Assembly (NCBI GenBank): GCA_050013235.1
Contig: JBEKFQ010000001.1
Coordinates: 62,001 to 126,000 of the forward strand
From: RH-AL1 sp050013235
GTDB taxonomy: Bacteria; Pseudomonadota; Alphaproteobacteria; Rhizobiales; Beijerinckiaceae
Direction: 5' to 3'
DNA: 64,000 bases
In this document: in pieces, positions 58,056 to 64,000 of the stretch
Numbering within the stretch: the first letter of the stretch is position 1
How the letters are laid out: each line of letters begins with the position of its first letter
The notes under the pieces: generated by a model
Database searches by the model: none
Seen by the model: only the letters and a program-made list of their open reading frames with translations
What the model was told of the DNA's origin: nothing
Translations under genes and position numbers: made by a program

Positions 58056-59465
58056 ATGAAAACCGCAGCTGACGTGCTGAAGGCGATTAGAGACAACGAC
58101 ATCAAATACGTGGATTTGCGCTTCACCGATCCGCGCGGAAAGTGGCAGCATGTCACCTTCGATCAGACCATCGTCGACGAAGATTTGTTCTCCGAGGGAA
58201 CCATGTTCGACGGATCGTCGATCGCGGGCTGGAAGGCGATCAACGAGTCCGACATGGCGCTGATGCCGGACCCCACGACGGCCACGCTCGACCCGTTTTT
58301 CGCCGCTCCGACCCTCTCGATCATTTGCGACGTGCTCGAGCCGACGACCGGCGAGCCCTATTCCCGCTGCCCGCGCGGCATCGCCAAGAGAGGCGAAGCC
58401 TTCGCCGCCGCCGCCAAGATCGGCGACGCCGTTTATTTCGGCCCCGAAGCCGAGTTCTTCGTGTTCGACGACGTGCGTTTCAGCACCGACCCCTACAATA
58501 CCGGCTTCTCGCTCGACTCCATCGAATTTCCCACCAATTCCAACACCCCTTACGAAGGCGGCAACCTCGGTCACCGCATCCGCGCCAAGGGCGGTTACTT
58601 CCCGGTTCCGCCGCAGGATTCGGCGCAGGACATGCGCGGCGAAATGCTCGCCGCCATGCAGGCCATGGGCTGCCAGGTCGAAAAGCACCATCACGAGGTC
58701 GCCTCCGCCCAGCACGAGCTGGGTCTCAAGTTCGGCCCGCTGACGCAGATCGCCGATCACCTCCAGATCTACAAATATGCCATCCATCAGGTCGCCCAGA
58801 GCTATGGCAAGACGGCGACCTTCATGCCCAAGCCCATCTTCGGGGATAACGGCTCGGGCATGCATGTCCATCAGTCGATCTGGAAGGACGGCAAGCCGCT
58901 CTTCGCCGGCGACAAATATGCCGATCTCAGCCAGGAATGCCTGTGGTATATCGGCGGCATCATCAAGCATGCCAAGGCGTTGAACGCCCTGACAAATCCG
59001 TCGACGAATTCGTATAAGCGCCTGGTGCCGGGCTATGAAGCGCCGGTGCTGCTCGCCTATTCCGCGCGCAACCGTTCGGCCTCGTGCCGGATTCCTTACA
59101 CGTCGAACCCGAAGGCCAAGCGTGTCGAGGTCCGCTTCCCCGATCCGACCGCGAATCCCTATCTCGCCTTCACCGGCATGCTCATGGCGGGCCTCGATGG
59201 GATCATCAACAAGATCGATCCCGGCCTGCCCACCGATAAGGATCTCTACGATCTGCCCCCGGCGGAACTCGCGGCAATTCCAACGGTTTGCGGTTCGCTC
59301 CGCGAAGCGCTGACGTCACTGGAACAGGACAACGCCTTCCTCACCGCGGGCGGTGTGTTCACGCCCGATTTCATCGAGAGCTATATCGAGCTGAAATTCA
59401 AGGACGTGATCCGTGTCGACATGACGCCGCATCCCGTCGAATTCGATCTCTACTACTCCTCGTAA
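58056..59465 (+). CDS. glnA: Glutamine synthetase type I
   Basis: Main ammonium-assimilating enzyme, a dodecamer. The 469 residues match the GSI-beta length. Motifs include EGTMFDGSSIAGWK, FGPEAEFFVFDD, DNGSGMHVHQSIWK, NPSTNSYKRLVPGYEAP, RIPYTSNPKAKRVEVRFPD, and the adenylylation site Tyr398 in KDLYDLPPAEL, so it should be controlled by GlnE. ATG 58056 follows GGAG at 58042-58045; the frame is open from 57867. A strong terminator follows. Confidence 0.97.
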   Translation: MKTAADVLKAIRDNDIKYVDLRFTDPRGKWQHVTFDQTIVDEDLFSEGTMFDGSSIAGWKAINESDMALMPDPTTATLDPFFAAPTLSIICDVLEPTTGEPYSRCPRGIAKRGEAFAAAAKIGDAVYFGPEAEFFVFDDVRFSTDPYNTGFSLDSIEFPTNSNTPYEGGNLGHRIRAKGGYFPVPPQDSAQDMRGEMLAAMQAMGCQVEKHHHEVASAQHELGLKFGPLTQIADHLQIYKYAIHQVAQSYGKTATFMPKPIFGDNGSGMHVHQSIWKDGKPLFAGDKYADLSQECLWYIGGIIKHAKALNALTNPSTNSYKRLVPGYEAPVLLAYSARNRSASCRIPYTSNPKAKRVEVRFPDPTANPYLAFTGMLMAGLDGIINKIDPGLPTDKDLYDLPPAELAAIPTVCGSLREALTSLEQDNAFLTAGGVFTPDFIESYIELKFKDVIRVDMTPHPVEFDLYYSS

Positions 59466-59499
59466 ATTTACCGCCGGACTAGCCGGAAAGCATGAAAAG

Positions 59500-59533
59500 A
59501 AGGGGCGAGCTGCTCGGCTTGCCCCTTTTTTTA
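59500..59533 (+). terminator. Rho-independent terminator of glnA
   Basis: aaggggcgagc (59500-59510) pairs with gcttgcccctt (59517-59527, one G-U pair) around a 6-base loop, followed directly by seven T. Confidence 0.93.
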
Positions 59534-59833
59534 TTGATTATTTTTTATGCATAATGGCTAATTAATAAGCAATGCGAGGCTATTTTTGCTGCATTGCGCG
59601 GCGAGCGGCCCGCCCGGCCGGAGGCGCGAGCCCGGACGCCGCGGGGCACACCTCAAACGGCAAATCATGGCCGGCGGGCGCCATTATCCCTTCATCAAGC
59701 ACATTCGCCGGCACGCGGGGCCTCCCCAGCATTTTTAAGTAATAATAAATTACTCTAAATTATTATAACATAAATTAAATACTTCGCCTTACCCCCAGCA
59801 ATATCGTCACGGCAACCCAAGCAAGAGCGGCAG
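59534..59833. other. Gene-free interval before the polysaccharide cluster
   Basis: About 300 bases. The first part is GC-rich (59590-59700); the part from 59730 to 59800 is strikingly AT-rich (taataataaattactctaaattattataac) and probably carries the promoter of the flippase gene. No frame or structured RNA is apparent. Confidence 0.5.
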
Positions 59834-61240
59834 ATGGCCAAGCTTATCGCGATTGGAGCGCATTTTTACCAAGCGATTATTGCGTTTGGGCTACTTCTGG
59901 CCGTCTCGCATCTTCTCGAGACGGCGGATTACACCGCCTATTCCTTCTTTATTTCGCTGAGCCAATTCGCGGCCACGTTCTGTTTCGAATGGATCCGTTC
60001 GGCGGCCCAGCGTTTCTATCCCGGCCAGACCGAGCAGAGCGAAGCCATGCAACGCCATGTGCTCACGGTGGAATTCGGCTTTTGCGCGGTTTTGTGTCTC
60101 GGCATGGCCATGGCTTTGCCGGCCTTTGGCATTCCGCTGGTCACGGCCCTGACCGGCGGCATTGCCGCGATCTTTCTCGCCGCGAGCGACATTCATCTCA
60201 CGATGATACGTTTTCGCCAACAATTTCAATTACTTTCCCGACTGCAAGCGCTCCGCGCGACGATCCTCGCGGCGGCGACTCTGACGGGATTGGCGATCGA
60301 CCGGCGTTTCGAGGGGGCGGCCCTCGGCCTCGTCGCCGGTTATCTCGTCTATGCCCTCGTGGCGGCCGCTCTTTCCAAGCGGCATGTTTCCGCCGGGGGA
60401 CGATGGAGCACGCAGGCCGCCCGCGAGCATCTCGTCTACGGAGGCGTCACGGCAAGTTCCGCGACGATCAACATGCTCGCGCCGCTGGGGCTCAAATCCA
60501 TCTTGACCGTCTTGCTCGGTCCTCAGCAGGCCGCCGGCGCCTTGCTCGCCCTCGATCTTCTGCAACGTCCCTTCGTGCTGATTTTCGCCGCGCTCTACGC
60601 CATTCAATTTCCCGAAGTCGTCGCGCTGTATGACCGCGAGGGCGCGGGACCGGCCATGCGCGGCCAATTGGGCCGGTACTACGCCTTGCTGACGAGCGCA
60701 TCCTTCATGATGGCGGCCGGCACATTCGCCATCCTCCGGCCGGTTAGCGCCTGGCTGATCGCGCCCGGCTTGCAGCATGGTTTCTTGGAAGCGGCCCCCT
60801 TTGTCGTCGTGGCCGCGCTCACGCGCGCCTTGAGTCAAAACATGCTCCCCACGGCCTCGCAGCTGCGGCGCCATCTCCTTTCGATTTTCCTGCTTGCGGC
60901 CATGGATTGCGAGTTGGTCAACGTCCTCGCTCTCGCGTCCGCCTGGGCCTTTGGTCCCTCGAATACATCGATCATGGCGGGCGCGGCGGCCGGCGCGCTG
61001 CTGGCGACGGGTTACGGTCTCGTGATCGTGCTCGCGCTTCCCTTCGAAATGTTATGGGGATCCGTCATCTTTTCGATCGCCGGATGCGCCATTTCGACGG
61101 CAGCCTTCGCCGTCCCGTTCCAAAACATCTATATCTCCGCGGCCATCGCCATCGCCGGGGGCGGATGCTTTTGCTTGATGGCGCTCGCACGGATCGTCGA
61201 TCTCCTGCGGATGCCCCCGGCGGCGGCGAAGCCTGTCTGA
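59834..61240 (+). CDS. Polysaccharide flippase-like membrane protein (Wzx/MOP superfamily)
   Basis: Predicted 12- to 14-helix membrane protein of 468 residues, likely moving lipid-linked sugars across the inner membrane. Hydrophobic segments run through the whole length (AFGLLLAVSHLL, LGLVAGYLVYALVAAAL, SASFMMAAGTFAILRPVSAWLI, VIFSIAGCAISTAAFAV). The loop SRLQALRATILAAATLTGLAIDRR and internal pattern fit the MOP/polysaccharide synthase family. Substrate unknown. It is convergent with the glycosyltransferase gene. Confidence 0.82.
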   Translation: MAKLIAIGAHFYQAIIAFGLLLAVSHLLETADYTAYSFFISLSQFAATFCFEWIRSAAQRFYPGQTEQSEAMQRHVLTVEFGFCAVLCLGMAMALPAFGIPLVTALTGGIAAIFLAASDIHLTMIRFRQQFQLLSRLQALRATILAAATLTGLAIDRRFEGAALGLVAGYLVYALVAAALSKRHVSAGGRWSTQAAREHLVYGGVTASSATINMLAPLGLKSILTVLLGPQQAAGALLALDLLQRPFVLIFAALYAIQFPEVVALYDREGAGPAMRGQLGRYYALLTSASFMMAAGTFAILRPVSAWLIAPGLQHGFLEAAPFVVVAALTRALSQNMLPTASQLRRHLLSIFLLAAMDCELVNVLALASAWAFGPSNTSIMAGAAAGALLATGYGLVIVLALPFEMLWGSVIFSIAGCAISTAAFAVPFQNIYISAAIAIAGGGCFCLMALARIVDLLRMPPAAAKPV

Positions 61241-61280
61241 GATTGTTTCCGTCAAATCATCGCGGACAACCGAATTGCAA

Positions 61281-62570
61281 TCAACCGACCAACGGCGCGG
61301 CAACGCCGGGATTGCCGGCATGCCCTAGGTTTGCCAGGGCCTGACGGGCGATCATGTCGCGATAGACCGCCGTGAGGCGCCGCACATGCGTCTCGAGCGT
61401 GGGCGGATCGGCCCAATAAGCATCGTAGGCCGCGCGCGACATCGACGCGGCGACCGCGTCGTCGCGGATTGCGGTCAAGGCCCGCGCGAGGTCTTCCGCA
61501 TCGCCGCTCCGGAACCAGAGGCCGGAGACGCCGTCCTCGACTTCCTCGCGTCCGGCGCAGGCATCCGAGACGATCACCGGCACGCCCAGGCCCTTCGCTT
61601 CGAGGACGGTGAGCGGCTGTCCCTCGTACCAGATCGAGGGGAAGACGAGCGCGCGGGCGCCGCGCATCGCCGCTTGAACCTCACGGGGATTGCGCCAGCC
61701 CAGCAGTTTGGCTTCGGGATAGCGGGCCGCGAGCTCGCCCGCTTGGGGACCGTCGCCAATGAAGACCGGGATCGTCCCTATCCGGCGCGCCGCCTCGGCA
61801 AAAATGAGAACGCCTTTTTCAGGCGACAAGCGGCCCACGAAAACCACCTCGCCGGACAGCGGATCGGGCTTCGGCCCGAGATCGGGCACGGAGACCGGAT
61901 TGGACACCCGATGCAACCGGACGTGCTTGGGGACCAGCGGCGTCACGATCTCGCTTTGGAAGCCGGAGATCGCGATGTAATCGGAGAAAATATCGGGCAG
62001 ATGGGCGATATGCTTGGCGGCCAGCAAACGCAGATTGCGCCAAACCTTGCGGACATAATTGCGGGAGTCGCAATTCGTCATCCAACAGGCGAGCGAGAGC
62101 GGCGTCAGGGTGCAGATATGCCGCGCCTGATAATCATAGAACCCGCCATTCGGACAGAATTGGAAATATTCGTGGATCGTATAAATCGCGGGCAACCCCG
62201 AGCGCGCGATGGGTCCGGCGATCGAGGGCGAGAGCGCCTTCGCCCAGCCATGCACATGAACGATCGTGCGGCCCCGCGGCAGCGTCTTCAAGAGACTGTC
62301 GAGCGCCTTGGCGGCCGGCACGTTCCAAATCCCTTGGATGGCGGCGGCAACCTTCGAGGGGTTGCCCACGAGATCGTCCTGCCCCAAGCAAACCGTCTCG
62401 ATCCCGGCGTCGGCAAGCTGCGGGGAGACCGGGCCGGCGGCGGCGAAAACGATGGGCCGGTGTCCGGCTTGCTTCAATCCAACCGCGCTATCGAAAGCCA
62501 CTTTGGCTTGGCCGCCCGTGATCGAGGCATGGTCGAAGCAAATCACGATGGTTAGAGCGTCGTTCTTCAC
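61281..62570 (-). CDS. Glycosyltransferase family 4
   Basis: GT-B glycosyltransferase of about 429 residues. The N-domain has TIVICFDHASITGGQAKVAFDSAVGLKQAGH and VHVHGWAKAL; the C-domain has VVFVGRLSPEKGVLIFAEAA and the E-x7-E motif EGQPLTVLEAKGLGVPVIVSDACAGREEV. The middle segment (YTIHEYFQFCPNGGFYDY) is as in capsule and LPS transferases that bind an acceptor. The start is uncertain: GTG 62570 (AAGG upstream) is preferred; the frame is open to 62663. Donor sugar unknown. Confidence 0.9.
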   Translation of the reverse strand: MKNDALTIVICFDHASITGGQAKVAFDSAVGLKQAGHRPIVFAAAGPVSPQLADAGIETVCLGQDDLVGNPSKVAAAIQGIWNVPAAKALDSLLKTLPRGRTIVHVHGWAKALSPSIAGPIARSGLPAIYTIHEYFQFCPNGGFYDYQARHICTLTPLSLACWMTNCDSRNYVRKVWRNLRLLAAKHIAHLPDIFSDYIAISGFQSEIVTPLVPKHVRLHRVSNPVSVPDLGPKPDPLSGEVVFVGRLSPEKGVLIFAEAARRIGTIPVFIGDGPQAGELAARYPEAKLLGWRNPREVQAAMRGARALVFPSIWYEGQPLTVLEAKGLGVPVIVSDACAGREEVEDGVSGLWFRSGDAEDLARALTAIRDDAVAASMSRAAYDAYWADPPTLETHVRRLTAVYRDMIARQALANLGHAGNPGVAAPLVG

Positions 62571-62763
62571 TAGCAGCACCTTTGTCGCGCGGACGTTTCC
62601 CGGACAACGATAACAAGGCGCGCTTAAGGTCCGGTAAGCAGGGCCCGGCCATCGCCGCCGCAATGAACGGCTTTATTAACCGTCTTCGCTTAAATTTCGC
62701 GCTTCAGTCCCCCGGACCCGGTCTATGCCAGCCTCGATATCCGGCATGAAAATGGAGGAGAAC

Positions 62764-64000
62764 GTGGCGTTCGCGACGGAAACGGACCGGCGGTGGATCC
62801 TAAAAAAAGAGACGCTGCTACGTTTCGTTCTGACGCTCATGCTCAGCGTCGGCAGCGTGTCCTTCGTCGAGCCGTCGCCCTATGAAATTCTGTTCTTCAT
62901 CCTTCTTCCGGTCGCGGTGTTCGGCCATTTCGTCATAACGCGCGTGACGCTCACTCTGTTCTTCATCATCGCGGCCTTCTTGATCGCGGAGACCGCATCC
63001 CTCGTCCCTTATTTCGAACACCGGCCGATGGGCCTCGACAACGACAACACGGGGACTCCGGCTCTCTACACGTTGGAGACGATTTATCTCTTCAGCAGCG
63101 CCGTGCTCTTCGCGATGATTTTCACCCGCCATACGCCCGCGCGATTGACCCTCGGCCTCCGGGCCTTTGCCTTTAGCTCCGTTGTCGCCGCCGTGTGGGC
63201 CATCATGGCTTATCTTCACGTCCAGGGCTTCACGGTGAGCGAGCGCGACGTCGGCCGTGTGTCCGGCCCGTTCAAGGATCCAAACGTCCTCGGCTCCTAT
63301 TGCGTTTTAGGCGCGCTCTATCTGATGCAACGATTCATCATCGGATCGCCGCGCGCCCGTTTGTTCCACCTCGCGGGCTTGGCGATAACGCTTTTCGGGG
63401 GGATTTTTCTGCCGCTTTCGCGAGGTGCGTGGGGCGCCATGGCGTTTTCGACCGTCTTCTTGATCGTCGCGACCTATGTGACCGCCGACGACCGGGCGAT
63501 GCGCCGGAAGATCGCGATGAGTATTTTCGGCATTGTGATCCTTGTGGCCGGGGCCGGGGTTTACATCGCCTCGAACTCCGATCTGCGCGATTCCGTATCG
63601 GATCGGGCAAAGCTCGAGCAAGACTACGATGGCGGCGAAACCGGCCGTTTCGGCAATCAAAAGCGGTCCATTCCGATGCTGATCGAGCGCCCCTTGGGTT
63701 TTGGCCCGCATCGCTTCATGGTCTATTTCGATCTCGATCCACACAACTCCTACATCGGCGCTTTTTCATCGGCGGGCTGGGTCGGCGGGCTGACATTCTT
63801 CCTCATGGTCGCGGTCACGAGCGTGATCGGCCTGCGCCTGGCTTTCCGGCGCTCCCCCTACCTGCGGCAAGCGCAAGTCGTGGTTCCCGCTCTTCTCAGC
63901 GCCTTCCTTCAAGCGTTCCAAATCGACATCGATCACTGGCGGTTCGTGTTCTTGATGATCGGCGCGGTATGGGGCATGGAGGCCGCGCGCGTTCAGGCCG
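62764..64000 (+). CDS. O-antigen ligase/polymerase-like membrane protein, 3' end outside window
   Basis: Frame is open from ATG 62725 to the window edge without a stop, giving 412 codons and one base from GTG 62764, which has GGAGGAG at 62754-62760. Multiple membrane segments (LRFVLTLMLSVGSVSF, ILFFILLPVAVFGHFVI, GLTFFLMVAVTSVIGL) and the Wzy_C-type motifs LPLSRGAWGAMAFS and DPHNSYIGAFSSAGW support the family. ATG 62725, 62746 and 62752 are other possible starts. It should belong to the surface-polysaccharide cluster begun at 59834. Confidence 0.87.
   Translation, partial: MAFATETDRRWILKKETLLRFVLTLMLSVGSVSFVEPSPYEILFFILLPVAVFGHFVITRVTLTLFFIIAAFLIAETASLVPYFEHRPMGLDNDNTGTPALYTLETIYLFSSAVLFAMIFTRHTPARLTLGLRAFAFSSVVAAVWAIMAYLHVQGFTVSERDVGRVSGPFKDPNVLGSYCVLGALYLMQRFIIGSPRARLFHLAGLAITLFGGIFLPLSRGAWGAMAFSTVFLIVATYVTADDRAMRRKIAMSIFGIVILVAGAGVYIASNSDLRDSVSDRAKLEQDYDGGETGRFGNQKRSIPMLIERPLGFGPHRFMVYFDLDPHNSYIGAFSSAGWVGGLTFFLMVAVTSVIGLRLAFRRSPYLRQAQVVVPALLSAFLQAFQIDIDHWRFVFLMIGAVWGMEAARVQA

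Noticed and set aside
57847..58059. Short frame in the glnA leader
   Set aside because: Overlaps the glnA upstream extension in another frame, has no features, and the region reads as a leader.
63307..63744. Minus-strand frames opposite the O-antigen ligase-like gene
   Set aside because: Antisense shadows; the plus-strand frame has membrane segments and family motifs.

Overview
The window reads as chromosomal DNA of a GC-rich alphaproteobacterium of the order Hyphomicrobiales (Rhizobiales). Support comes from the gene set (DivK, PleD, EipB-like protein, NtrYX, GlnII, Hfq-HflX, short type-2 ProRS) and from neighbourhoods typical of that order (rlpA-dac-tmk-holB-metG-tatD-MBL, ntrYX-dat-hfq-hflX-mazG, topA-rnr, pyrBC-plsY-dprA). 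A Beijerinckiaceae/Methylocystaceae-like host is possible, but no gene here proves it. There are no rRNA or tRNA genes that I can see, no complete insertion sequence and no CRISPR array. Coding density is high.

Layout. 1-5 kb: 3' part of glmS, proS and the lipoprotein-export pair lolC/E-lolD. 5-9.5 kb: PilZ protein, GDPD, RidA, EipB-like periplasmic protein, DinB and a DUF3572 protein. 9.5-15.3 kb: divK, pleD, a tiny secreted protein, rpmG, an MFS transporter, a VapBC-type toxin-antitoxin pair and a DUF983 protein. 15.3-27.2 kb: topA-rnr leftward, then pyrB-pyrC, a diguanylate cyclase, plsY and a frameshifted dprA rightward. 27.3-40.2 kb: K+ channel, xth, then the long rightward envelope/replication/translation run rlpA-dac-tmk-[mntA-hepT]-holB-metG-tatD-MBL, a double cold-shock protein and mazG. 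40.2-49.2 kb, leftward: a small exported protein, hflX, hfq, D-amino-acid aminotransferase, a split chromate transporter and ntrX-ntrY. 49.3-55.7 kb: panC, a GGCT-like protein, a biotin carboxylase subunit and an SDR leftward; cysK and sseA rightward. 55.8-59.5 kb: nitrogen locus glnB, glnII (opposite strand) and glnA. 59.8 kb to the edge: the start of a surface-polysaccharide cluster (flippase, GT4 glycosyltransferase, O-antigen ligase/polymerase cut by the window end).

How the parts fit. Nitrogen control links NtrYX with the gln locus, where each of the three genes has a candidate sigma-54 promoter with the GG-N10-GC core. Cyclic-di-GMP signalling and cell-cycle control are represented by PleD, DivK, a second GGDEF protein and a PilZ protein. 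Two toxin-antitoxin modules sit among housekeeping genes.

The most notable non-gene signals are: (i) a 24-bp coding minisatellite in dprA whose last unit carries a perfect 10-bp duplication that shifts the winged-helix domain out of frame; (ii) four dispersed copies of an approximately 110-bp multi-hairpin element resembling the mosaic intergenic repeats of Rhizobiales; and (iii) at least eight further short tandem duplications (14-25 bp units), mostly just outside genes. All calls come from reading the sequence; no database search was run.
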